The notes under the pieces are model-generated. The model saw only the letters and a program-made list of their open reading frames with translations. It searched no databases and had not been told where the DNA came from. Made by a program: the position numbers and the translations under genes. A stretch of DNA of 64,000 nucleotides from Palsa-1392 sp963819975 (GTDB lineage Bacteria; Verrucomicrobiota; Verrucomicrobiia; Chthoniobacterales; UBA10450), in NCBI GenBank assembly GCA_963819975.1, contig CAWFYE010000007.1:767188-831187 (forward strand), given 5' to 3'. This document shows positions 35,472 to 44,248 of the stretch, in pieces (positions within the stretch are counted from its first letter, which is position 1; each line of letters begins with the position of its first letter).

Positions 35472-38400
35472 ACCGTTCCCGCTACGGCGACTTCTGGTTG
35501 AGCCCCCTGTATCAAGTAAACCTTTGCCCGGTAGCTTTCGAATTCTGCCCTGGCGTGCTCGTGAAGATAATCCAATACTGCGGGGCTATTAAATTTTTCA
35601 AACGACGAATAAGGCGCGAAGACTACCCAGGTCCGGCCCGAGCGGTTTACGACTTCCTTCAACTCCGAAATATTTCGAATCACCGGTAGACTTCCAAACT
35701 TGTCGGAAAATCTCGGCTCGTCGAGAAGCTGGTTGTAAGGGACTTTGGAGCTAAAGAGCGTGTTTAGAAAATAGTTTCCAGGGAAACCCGCATATTGGTT
35801 AAAGACGTGCGGGATGCCAGGCAAAATCACGTCTCCGGGTCGAGCATGCGCCTTTACGTAATCGGCTGCACCGCGATAATCGTATCGATACGTGTTCATG
35901 CGCGTCATCATCTGAGGCGCATCTCCTGTGCTCGAAAGCTGATACACCTTCAAGACTGACTCATTACTTTGAACAAAGAGCAGAGCAAAAAGCCCCACAC
36001 CAGTGACATGTGCGGCGAATCTGGCCAGGGTTGAATCTCCGGAGCGCTCCGCGAGCATGAGAATCCGATCATAGATCATAACCGTCGCGGCTACGCCTCC
36101 CATGATGACAAGTGGCTGGAAGTAGTAACAGTAACGAGGGGACAAAGCGCCCAGGAAATTTGTATGTAAAATAAAGAGCGTCGTCAGCAACCCGACCACA
36201 TAGCGAAAACTCAAATTCTTCCAAAAGAACGGCAATCCCACGACAAGCATGAGCGTAAAAAAGACATGATTTTCCGACAATAGAAGTTTATCGACATAAA
36301 ACATCGGTTGATAACCCGGCGCCAGAAAAAAGAGCGATGGTCCAATCAGGTTCGATAGACCGGAACCCACTTGAAGATAAGGGGAGCCGGCAAGCATGCG
36401 GGAGCAATATTGAGCGACGACCAGAGCTCCGATGAAAAACAGACAGCGATAAAGATGAAAGTCTTTCAACCACCACCATTGACCCCACCGCACCACGATC
36501 AAGCCTATGAACAGTGCAGGTAGAAGAAAGCCGGTTCCTTCCCAGGACAAGTAGGATAGACAGAAGGCGGCCGTCGCAGCCGTAAGCAACTTCCGACTGA
36601 AAGGACGAGTTCGGATTGCCTCGTAGAAGAGCCAATACGTTACCACCGACATGAGCTGGCATTGTGAGAGATAGAACGCATTCTGGGCCCAGCGAATATT
36701 GAGCGGCATACAGGCGTAGACGAGGGCCGCAAAGAGACCAGTCCTCCAGTCAAATAACCGCCTCCCCATGAGCCCAATTACGCCGATGCATAGCGTTCCC
36801 ATCAGGCAGGACGGGAGGCGGAGGGACCACTCCGAATAACCAAACAAGAATCCAAAAAGGGCGAGAGGGTAAGGAAGCGCCTCGTAGGTAGTCGTCCAGC
36901 GCACCTCACCTGCTGCCAGTGTATAGGGAAATCCGAGGGAAAAAATTCCCTTCGATTTCGCGATCTGGCCCATCTCATCGTGATCAAACGACATGTAACC
37001 CAGGGCGTGATAACGAAGCCCAAAGCCGAGGAACATGATCAGGATGAGGATGAGATAGGGCAGTAACTGACCGAACGGAATCTCGAACAGCTCAGGCAGG
37101 CGTAGGTTTCGAGAGATTACGTCTTTCGCCTGGGATACACGCGTTTCCCAGGACGCCCCCTCTTTTATGCGCTCGACAGCAATGCGGGTCGCAGCCGGCG
37201 TCCATATTGTGACCAGAAGGTGCAACAAGCGAATCAAGATCAACACGGCAAATGCGCCGACGACAAATTTGGGTTGAAATGACCACTCGATCGGAAAACG
37301 CGGATCGTAATTAGGCAGGAGCATCAGAAGCAACCCGACTAGGACAGGCCCGTGCAACAAGGCGTCTCGGGCCAAAGAATTTGCCAATGGCTCGCTTAAC
37401 CAGTTGGAGACAACCCCGGATACGATCAGCCAAAGAGCAATAACAAGCGCCAGGGTCAATCCGACAATGGCCCATGACTGGAAAAGACTGGCAAAACCCG
37501 AGTGATCGAGAGGCCGGGCCATTTCCTGAGGCAAGTAACCCCAGGGCGCAATCCCATCCGGGCCAATCTGCACGGCCTGTTGGCGCGCAGCGCCCTGTTC
37601 CAAATTCGGTTGATCGCCCACTTGCCATGCCGCACTGCTGGAAAAGCGATCAACCTTACCTCCTTTGAGGATGAAGCCATTAACGAAGAGGCTGGCCGGG
37701 ACGCGATCGCTTCGAACGGTAGCGACGATGACGTTTTGGCCCCTTTTGATCCAGTGACTGATATCATAAGCAGAGAGATCGACCGACTGCAACGGTGCGC
37801 CTTTGGCCTTCGCAGCCTTGGCGTCCTCTCCTGCGACCCGCCCGAACTTGTCCACTTCGGGCGCGGCCCCCTCGTCCGAAGGCAAGTGCGGCAGTTTCTT
37901 ACTTCGTTTGGAGGCGGAACTGGCGAGAGTGATGATGTGTCCGTTAATTGCCAGATTGAGGTCGCCAGAACCGGCGATTTGGATCCAAGTTTCCTGCTCC
38001 GGCCTATCGGCCGTGATCGTAGTAGAGAAGACCGCCTGGGAAGCCGCGTTATCCGCCATGATCCAATAACCAATTCGGGGCAGTTCGAGGAGGAGAGGAT
38101 TGGTGTCGACCCACGAAATAGCGACGTGTTGGTCATTGAGCGGCGAAAGTCGGGCCGTTGGCCAGATTTCATCTTTCACGCGTTTCGAATTCCATTCCTG
38201 AGAGCCGCTGACAATTCCTGTTCGATTGGTTACGCGCCAAGACTCATCGGAGAGGATTTGAATGGCCTTGCCTCCCGGTTGGATGATCTTGCCGCAGAGA
38301 AGCAATTGGGCCGGGCCCGGATAGGAAGTGCGCGAGATGGAAACGGCGATGACATTAGTACCCGTCTTCAGCGCCCGCTTGATATCGTAGATGCCAGCTT

Positions 38401-38728
38401 CGAAAGTTTTAACTGAGCTTCGGTTAGCAATAGTGTGTCCGTTGATAATCAGGCCAAAATTATCCGAAGCAGCGATCTTAATCCAAGCCTGAGCCGGAGG
38501 CGCGCTTAGGTGGACCTCCTTACGAAAATAGGCGATTGGGGCAGGCTCTTCGTTCGGCTCGATCCACTGTGCCCGCTCAAAATCGAGCTGGTATTGCCTG
38601 TGCAGGGGCAGCCCGTAAGTCTGAAGGACATAGTATCCGAGGAGAAGCCCACAAGCTACAACAAGAATCCATGCCCAGCGCAAAGCGGAGGACGAAAATA
38701 ATTTTTCCTGAGCGGGACGATCTTGCAT
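35456..38728 (-). CDS. very large GT39-type membrane glycosyltransferase with N-terminal beta-sandwich domains
   Basis: 1090-residue polytopic protein. A membrane anchor (AWILVVACGLLLGYYVL) is followed by two soluble beta-rich domains, roughly residues 45-190 and 200-370, each containing the pattern A-W-I-x-I-A-x-S-x-x-x-x-L-x-I-N-G-H, like galactose-binding or rhamnosidase-N modules. About 12 membrane helices follow. The loop YMSFDHDEMGQ carries the acidic pair of ArnT/PMT GT-C enzymes using lipid-linked sugars. The start at ATG 38728 has GGGGAA upstream and lies 2 nt after the preceding stop. It is the last gene of the polysaccharide operon and probably glycosylates a periplasmic acceptor. 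Confidence 0.8.
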   Translation of the reverse strand: MQDRPAQEKLFSSSALRWAWILVVACGLLLGYYVLQTYGLPLHRQYQLDFERAQWIEPNEEPAPIAYFRKEVHLSAPPAQAWIKIAASDNFGLIINGHTIANRSSVKTFEAGIYDIKRALKTGTNVIAVSISRTSYPGPAQLLLCGKIIQPGGKAIQILSDESWRVTNRTGIVSGSQEWNSKRVKDEIWPTARLSPLNDQHVAISWVDTNPLLLELPRIGYWIMADNAASQAVFSTTITADRPEQETWIQIAGSGDLNLAINGHIITLASSASKRSKKLPHLPSDEGAAPEVDKFGRVAGEDAKAAKAKGAPLQSVDLSAYDISHWIKRGQNVIVATVRSDRVPASLFVNGFILKGGKVDRFSSSAAWQVGDQPNLEQGAARQQAVQIGPDGIAPWGYLPQEMARPLDHSGFASLFQSWAIVGLTLALVIALWLIVSGVVSNWLSEPLANSLARDALLHGPVLVGLLLMLLPNYDPRFPIEWSFQPKFVVGAFAVLILIRLLHLLVTIWTPAATRIAVERIKEGASWETRVSQAKDVISRNLRLPELFEIPFGQLLPYLILILIMFLGFGLRYHALGYMSFDHDEMGQIAKSKGIFSLGFPYTLAAGEVRWTTTYEALPYPLALFGFLFGYSEWSLRLPSCLMGTLCIGVIGLMGRRLFDWRTGLFAALVYACMPLNIRWAQNAFYLSQCQLMSVVTYWLFYEAIRTRPFSRKLLTAATAAFCLSYLSWEGTGFLLPALFIGLIVVRWGQWWWLKDFHLYRCLFFIGALVVAQYCSRMLAGSPYLQVGSGLSNLIGPSLFFLAPGYQPMFYVDKLLLSENHVFFTLMLVVGLPFFWKNLSFRYVVGLLTTLFILHTNFLGALSPRYCYYFQPLVIMGGVAATVMIYDRILMLAERSGDSTLARFAAHVTGVGLFALLFVQSNESVLKVYQLSSTGDAPQMMTRMNTYRYDYRGAADYVKAHARPGDVILPGIPHVFNQYAGFPGNYFLNTLFSSKVPYNQLLDEPRFSDKFGSLPVIRNISELKEVVNRSGRTWVVFAPYSSFEKFNSPAVLDYLHEHARAEFESYRAKVYLIQGAQPEVAVAGTVQTAE

Positions 38729-38730
38729 AT

Positions 38731-40059
38731 CTATTCCCCGACTAAACCAGTCAATGCCCAATAATTCAGAATCGGATCGGCCGCGAGAGATAGTCTGTAG
38801 TAGCGGCGCGCCTCCGCATCCTGGCCGAGTTTAGCGTAACAATCGGCCGCCGTGGAATAGACGTTGGCGAGAACATACTTATGATCCCTGATCAGCTTTG
38901 CCAGCTCATCAGCCACTGCAATGCCGGACTGATAACGACCGATGTCATAATAACCTTTGGCAAGATAAGGCAGCACATAGATGAGGGAGGGATCTTCCCG
39001 AAGAGCCAATTCCCAGTTTGTCACCGCGCTGCTCGCGCCACCTGCAGTATACAAGGCCAGGCCGAAAGACATTCGAGTGGCAGCTATTTCCCGAAGGACG
39101 GTATCAGACAAGGCCCCGCCTCCTTGGGCAGCGCGGCTAAACTCAAAGAGAGCGGCCTCAAATTCGTTTTCACTGCGCAACTCGACCGCCCGGCTGATGC
39201 GCCGTTCCGCGGAGTCAGGCGAGATCCCAGCTTGCTTTTGCAGTTCACCAATTGTCGCGTAAAGATCAATATCGTGTGCGTGCCAGCTATCCCATCGGAT
39301 AGCATGGCGATAGGCAGCGATCGCTTCCTGATTTTGCCCGTAGGTCGCCGCCTGCGCCCCATTGGTGTAATAATGCTGACCAATAGCCGGTGGAATCAGG
39401 ATGATGGCGAAGGCGCCGATCGGGAGGCAGAGAAGGATAAGAGCACGAGCCAGTTTGCCAGTTGGCATCTGCGCGATGGCGTAAACGCCGACCAGAAGTC
39501 CCCCTAACCCGAAACAGTACCAACCAAGGCGGAGAAAAGACCAGGCCGCAACGAGCCGGCCCCAGGCGCTGTAGAGAACCAGACGTTTTGGAACGAGCTC
39601 CGGCAAACCGTAGTTCTGCAGGAGATATTCCTTCGAGAAGACGTTTTGTAGCGGCACTACCTGCAACTCGAAGGTCAGCCGGCGCAGCATCGAAGGCTGG
39701 CGGAAAGCAATCTGGGCAGGGGTAATCGCCCAAAGCATAAGGAGAACAGCTGCAGCCAGACCAAGCAGGGCAGGGAACCTCTTCAGAAAAAGCAGTCCAA
39801 TTCCCAAAATGATCACGCCCAAGACTCCGGCCGAAAACAGACTCAGGTGTGGCGTAACTCCCGGGTCACGCAAGAAAGAGAATTTTAGTCCGGAAAGGTT
39901 GTGGCTAAAGGGAAACTGAACCCACTTCAGGATCGCTGAGCCGAAAACCAGAAAGCAGCCGATGAACAAAAGCCAGTAGTCAGTCAGGAGCTGTGCGCCC
40001 GTCTCGGCCCATACACTCAGGCGTTCCAACGCAGGCCTGACCCTCTGCGGAATCTTCAC
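38731..40059 (-). CDS. membrane protein with C-terminal TPR repeats
   Basis: 442-residue protein with about five membrane segments in the first 220 residues (WLLFIGCFLVFGSAIL; LFSAGVLGVIILGIGLLFL; FPALLGLAAAVLLMLWAI; LGWYCFGLGGLLVGVYAI; ALILLCLPIGAFAIILI). About five TPR-like helix pairs follow (GQNQEAIAAYRHAI, NEFEAALFEFSRA, SAVTNWELALREDPS, GQDAEARRYYRLSLAADP). It overlaps the flippase gene by ATGA and the next gene starts 2 nt after it. It may organise polysaccharide assembly at the inner membrane, but it does not match a named family that I recognise. Confidence 0.75.
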   Translation of the reverse strand: MKIPQRVRPALERLSVWAETGAQLLTDYWLLFIGCFLVFGSAILKWVQFPFSHNLSGLKFSFLRDPGVTPHLSLFSAGVLGVIILGIGLLFLKRFPALLGLAAAVLLMLWAITPAQIAFRQPSMLRRLTFELQVVPLQNVFSKEYLLQNYGLPELVPKRLVLYSAWGRLVAAWSFLRLGWYCFGLGGLLVGVYAIAQMPTGKLARALILLCLPIGAFAIILIPPAIGQHYYTNGAQAATYGQNQEAIAAYRHAIRWDSWHAHDIDLYATIGELQKQAGISPDSAERRISRAVELRSENEFEAALFEFSRAAQGGGALSDTVLREIAATRMSFGLALYTAGGASSAVTNWELALREDPSLIYVLPYLAKGYYDIGRYQSGIAVADELAKLIRDHKYVLANVYSTAADCYAKLGQDAEARRYYRLSLAADPILNYWALTGLVGE

Positions 40060-41543
40060 GGGTCGCGCCTCAGTTTTTTGGCCCAGGAAGCAATAAACGG
40101 CGAAACAAACGAAATGCCCTCCCGCGCCTGGCTAATTTCCTCGCTCGAGAATGTCCGCAAAACAAAGAGCGCCGCGCCATAGCACAGAATAGAAAGGACG
40201 GCACCCGCGACCTGTAAGATGGGTGACGAGTTGACAAAGAAATAGAGTACTACGCCCATCGTTACGCCCGCCGCCAGAGGCCGCCAGAGGACATTGCCGA
40301 GGTGCGCGGGATAACCAATTTTGTCCATCCGATAGATCCACATTCCGACCGTAAGTATCTCGGCACAGACAAAGGCAATCGCCGGTCCCACGTACTTATA
40401 GTGCGGGATCAGCGATACGAGGAGGACGATACGAAGGGTGGAGCCGATTGCAGTTGTGACGAAAAAACTCTTCTGCGCGTCGAGAGCAGCAAAGAGATAT
40501 TGAAAAATCGTCGACATGAAGAAAGGAATGAGACCGAGGCCGAGGAGTTGCATGGCGGGAAGGGCAGGCAAAAACCTCTTCCCCAGAGCGAGGGTGAGGA
40601 GCGGTTGAGACCAAGCGACGAAGAACGCGGCAAAAGGAACAGCAAGGAGCGTAAAGAATTTCAGGCTCTGGCGATAGACATCGCCGAAGCGGGAAGGCGT
40701 GAGATGCGCGGTGCGGGAATAGAGGGGATAGAGGGGCAGAGAGAGGGTCTGCGGGATGGTACGCAGCGACCAACTCAGCCGATAAGGCCCGCCAAATAAG
40801 CCAACCGTCTGCATATTAGTCATCAACCCCAAAACGAAGATATCAATCTGCATGGCGAGCTGGCGAAGCATAACTCCGCCACCCATGGGCACAGCCGAGA
40901 AGAAAAGTTCCTTCCAAAGAGGGAGGTCTATCCGCAGCTTGACTTTGGTATAGAACTTGGAAACGAGAAGGTGATAAAAAGCCCACAAAAGCAGGTTGGA
41001 TAACAAGTGGGCGACCACAAATCCCACCATCCCTGTCCTGAAATGGAGCATGGCCAGGATAGCCACCAAGAGAAAAATCTTTTGCAGGATGAAGCCGAGA
41101 TAATTCAGCTCGTTATCCTCGAAGGCCCGCAGGACGGCGTTGTAGCCTGCACCATGAAAGGTAGCCATCGTCGCCACAGTCATTATGAAGACAGCGAGCT
41201 TCATGTCGTTGCCGAAGGGAAGGAAAAAAGCGATCACTCCGACCAGAAGACAAACCACGAGAGTGATTGCCCAGATTAAGCCGGCCGCTGCCCCGGTGAT
41301 CTTGCCGACACACTCAGGATCTTTAGCGATCTCCCGAATCATCATCCGCGGCAGACCGGAGTCGGCCACGAGCTGGGCGATCATGGCGAAGGCCAGGACC
41401 CACTGATATTTGCCGAACTCCGCTAGACTAACATTGTGATTGCGAGCAATAACAATGGTCGTGGCCAGGTAGACCAAGCCACCAACGACCCCAGCCGCGA
41501 CGCCCAGTACAGCGTTCTTTACGATCCGCTGGGATTGCTTCAT
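40056..41543 (-). CDS. Wzx-like polysaccharide flippase (MOP superfamily)
   Basis: 495-residue protein with about 12-14 hydrophobic helices and the polysaccharide-synthase pattern of the MOP exporters: N-terminal VLGVAAGVVGGLVYLATTIVIAR, LAEFGKYQWVLAF, and MLRQLAMQIDIFVLGLM midway. The function expected for the family is translocation of lipid-linked oligosaccharides across the inner membrane. It is coupled to the TolC-type gene before it and the TPR gene after it by 4-nt overlaps. No Wzy polymerase or Wzz regulator was recognised in the window. Confidence 0.88.
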   Translation of the reverse strand: MKQSQRIVKNAVLGVAAGVVGGLVYLATTIVIARNHNVSLAEFGKYQWVLAFAMIAQLVADSGLPRMMIREIAKDPECVGKITGAAAGLIWAITLVVCLLVGVIAFFLPFGNDMKLAVFIMTVATMATFHGAGYNAVLRAFEDNELNYLGFILQKIFLLVAILAMLHFRTGMVGFVVAHLLSNLLLWAFYHLLVSKFYTKVKLRIDLPLWKELFFSAVPMGGGVMLRQLAMQIDIFVLGLMTNMQTVGLFGGPYRLSWSLRTIPQTLSLPLYPLYSRTAHLTPSRFGDVYRQSLKFFTLLAVPFAAFFVAWSQPLLTLALGKRFLPALPAMQLLGLGLIPFFMSTIFQYLFAALDAQKSFFVTTAIGSTLRIVLLVSLIPHYKYVGPAIAFVCAEILTVGMWIYRMDKIGYPAHLGNVLWRPLAAGVTMGVVLYFFVNSSPILQVAGAVLSILCYGAALFVLRTFSSEEISQAREGISFVSPFIASWAKKLRRDP

Positions 41544-42934
41544 TTAAACCACTTCCAGGAGCCGCCGGAAGCTTTCTGGAGAGCCGCGTAGAGCATGAGG
41601 CGTCGCACCTGGAGACCATCCAAGTCATCCCGTTTCGCGATGAGACGCAATTCTTTCTCGATCGCGGTGAGCGGCGTCGCAATTCCCTGTTCCCGCTCCG
41701 AACCGGTGACCTGCAAATCGCGATCGGCCTTGGCGACTTCCTGTTGGAGAGAGAGAATGTTCTGACTAAGGACGTAGATACTTTGGTAGATCGTCACGAT
41801 CTCGAATGTCACGTCGTCGCTGACCGCCGCGAGACGGGCGCGCTCCGCCTGGTATTTGGCGAGGCGCGAGCGGGTCGTGGCCTGTTGCGCTCCGAAGTCG
41901 AAGATCGGCACATTGACTGAAACGGCCCCGGTATAGACTTGTGCGCTTGAGGAGCCGAAGTCATCGATATGGACGGCGGATCCCTGCAGGTTGACTGAAG
42001 GATACAAACGAAAGCGCTCGAGCCGATATTCCTGCCGGGCCTGATCAATCACAGCTTTTTGCACTTCAAGCGAGGGATGCTGGCTGAGTGAAGGACCGAG
42101 AATGAGCTCGGCACTGGGGGGCTCGGGTGGTTCCGGGAGTTCATTTGAAAGATGCAGTTCGTCAGGCGAATCGAAACCGAGCGAGCGCGACAGCTCGATT
42201 TTTCCGGCAACGGCCTGCTGCCGCAGAATCGTGGCGAGAGTTTTCGCACCGCTCAACTGACTCTTTGAGAGTTTGAGATCGATTGGGAGAGTGAGTCCCT
42301 GCTTCTGCTGTTCTTCTGTGATATCGACCTGCTGTTGCAGAAGCTTGACTCGTTTTTCTGCATAGCCGGCACGGTTTTCGGCTGAGACAGTGGAAATAAA
42401 GGCGTCGGTGATGCGGGCGATGACGTCCTCGCGTCGAAGGCGGGATGTCCAGGCAAGATTCCGCCGCCGGGCCAGCTGACTTGCTTCTTGCGGGGCGGTG
42501 TTGAGACCCAGGATGCTGCCATCGCGGAAGAGAGGGTAAGACAGGTGTGCTGAGTAAACTTCGACCGCTCCGAGGTCGACCGCGCGACTGGAAGTTACCC
42601 CAACTCCGGTGTCGCCCAGATTGACGATGGAAAACCTGCTCGTCGGACTGCCGCTAAAGAGTTGCGCGGAACCGGTCGCGGTAATTTGCGGAAGAGCCTG
42701 GCCACGGGCCGCGCGTGCCGCCTCGGTGGCGGAGGCGACATCAAGCCGGCTAGCCTTGAGGACGGGACTCTCATCGAGTGCAAGCGCAATGCAGTCCTGC
42801 AGGCTCAAGGCGCGAGACGTCGCCGCCACCTGGCTCTCTCCGGCCTGAGTGAGCCGGACGATAAAAAGGAGAATGGTGAGACTAAGAGCAATACTATTTC
42901 TCAAGCGATTTCTCGGTTGTGTGCACTTTGTCAT
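41540..42934 (-). CDS. TolC-family outer-membrane efflux protein
   Basis: 464-residue outer-membrane factor. The N-terminus has a signal-like hydrophobic segment (SIALSLTILLFIVRLTQA), then SLQDCIALALDESPVLKASRLDVASA, the usual TolC/OEP opening. Two long coiled-coil hairpins rich in Ala/Gln/Arg follow, with VNVPIFDFGAQQATTRS, typical of the second repeat. It overlaps the HlyD-type gene by 41 nt. An adaptor and an outer-membrane channel are encoded here, but no ABC, RND or MFS pump is adjacent. Confidence 0.9.
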   Translation of the reverse strand: MTKCTQPRNRLRNSIALSLTILLFIVRLTQAGESQVAATSRALSLQDCIALALDESPVLKASRLDVASATEAARAARGQALPQITATGSAQLFSGSPTSRFSIVNLGDTGVGVTSSRAVDLGAVEVYSAHLSYPLFRDGSILGLNTAPQEASQLARRRNLAWTSRLRREDVIARITDAFISTVSAENRAGYAEKRVKLLQQQVDITEEQQKQGLTLPIDLKLSKSQLSGAKTLATILRQQAVAGKIELSRSLGFDSPDELHLSNELPEPPEPPSAELILGPSLSQHPSLEVQKAVIDQARQEYRLERFRLYPSVNLQGSAVHIDDFGSSSAQVYTGAVSVNVPIFDFGAQQATTRSRLAKYQAERARLAAVSDDVTFEIVTIYQSIYVLSQNILSLQQEVAKADRDLQVTGSEREQGIATPLTAIEKELRLIAKRDDLDGLQVRRLMLYAALQKASGGSWKWFK

Positions 42935-44093
42935 TGTTGTTGAGATATAACTGACCCACGGTCACGACCGTTTCGCCCTCTTTCAGACCTTCCCGAACTT
43001 CCGTCATGGCGTCGACTACGATGCCCGGGCGAATCTTTCGCATAGTAGCACGCTTATCCGAATCGACGACAAAGACCGACGCCTCTTCGCCGGAAGGATT
43101 CGTGATCGCAATGCTCGGCACGGCCAAAACGCCCTTGGCCGAACGGCGAATGCGGGCAAAACCGGAAAGACCCGGTTTCAGGCGGAAATCCTCGTTCTTA
43201 ATCTCGACATAGGCTGTAAAGGTGCGAGTCACGGGGTCGATATTCGGATCGATCTTGACCACTTTGCCCTCGAAGCGTTCGCCGGGATAGGCGGGGAAGC
43301 TGGCTTCCGCCGTCAGACCCAGTTGGACGGAGTGCATCTTTTCTTCGCCGATCTTGGCGGCTAATAGGACATTTTTGAGCGAGCCGAGTTTCATCACGAC
43401 CTGGTCGCGATGAGTGTTCTCCCCAGGATTAACAAGACGCTCGAGGACGATGGCATCGAGCGGCGCGGACATCTTGACGTGCTCGAGATCGAGTTCCGCC
43501 TGGCGCAGAGAAAGAGTCGACTTGGCGAGTGCCTCTTTGGCGTCCGCGAGTGACATCTCGCTTTTCTCCAACTCAAGCGGGGTGCCCATCTTTTTCTCCT
43601 CTAACGCGGTGTAACGCTCAACCTGCCGAGTCTCGTCCTTGATCTTGATTTTACTGGAATCGACATAGGCGCGGTTGGCCTCCAGGGTGGCCAGAATGAG
43701 GCGGTCGTCCCAGCGCACGAGCAGGTCTCCTTTCTTGACCACGTCACCGATCTTGACCGGGACCTCCAGAACCTGGGCCGTTACCTGGCTGGTCAGTTGC
43801 ACGGTCTGTGCCTGTTCGATCGCACCGCTTCCACCGATCACTTCCTTCAGATCCTGGCGCCGGACCGGGACGGTCTCGACTGGCGACGGAGCGTGGACCA
43901 GGCGGGCCCGCGAAGGCGTGGTGTTAATCACGTGGACGACGGTTAGGAAAACGAGTAGTCCGAGGATACCGCAGATGGCTAGGAAGATGATCCAGTGAGA
44001 ACGCTTCATTTGTGGTACGGAAGTTTGCCGAGGGTAAGAGCCACCGCCTGCGGGGCGCGTCGAAGAACCTGGGATTTCATTTTTCGTGTCCAT
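42894..44093 (-). CDS. HlyD/RND-type periplasmic adaptor protein
   Basis: 399-residue membrane-fusion protein. One N-terminal membrane helix (WIIFLAICGILGLLVFLTVVHVI) is followed by lipoyl half-motifs (VTAQVLEVPVKIGDVVKKGDLLVRWDD), a coiled-coil hairpin (about residues 135-210) and a beta-barrel (PGERFEGKVVKIDPNIDPVTRTFTAYVEI). The C-terminal membrane-proximal domain contains GVLAVPSIAI. It is the adaptor half of a tripartite system whose outer-membrane factor is the next gene. The inner-membrane pump is not in the window; the flippase two genes away is the only transport candidate in the operon. Confidence 0.9.
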   Translation of the reverse strand: MDTKNEIPGSSTRPAGGGSYPRQTSVPQMKRSHWIIFLAICGILGLLVFLTVVHVINTTPSRARLVHAPSPVETVPVRRQDLKEVIGGSGAIEQAQTVQLTSQVTAQVLEVPVKIGDVVKKGDLLVRWDDRLILATLEANRAYVDSSKIKIKDETRQVERYTALEEKKMGTPLELEKSEMSLADAKEALAKSTLSLRQAELDLEHVKMSAPLDAIVLERLVNPGENTHRDQVVMKLGSLKNVLLAAKIGEEKMHSVQLGLTAEASFPAYPGERFEGKVVKIDPNIDPVTRTFTAYVEIKNEDFRLKPGLSGFARIRRSAKGVLAVPSIAITNPSGEEASVFVVDSDKRATMRKIRPGIVVDAMTEVREGLKEGETVVTVGQLYLNNNDKVHTTEKSLEK

Positions 44094-44248
44094 AATGGGT
44101 CATGAGGATGCCGTCCAGAAGGGGAGGTGAGAACCGCTCATATGCCCCTCTGCAGTAATTGTCGACAAGAACAAGGCAACCCTGCCCCAGGCGGGGAAGA
44201 GCGAAAGTAAAGGTTGAAAGAAATTGGGTGGTCCCACGGAATGTAATT

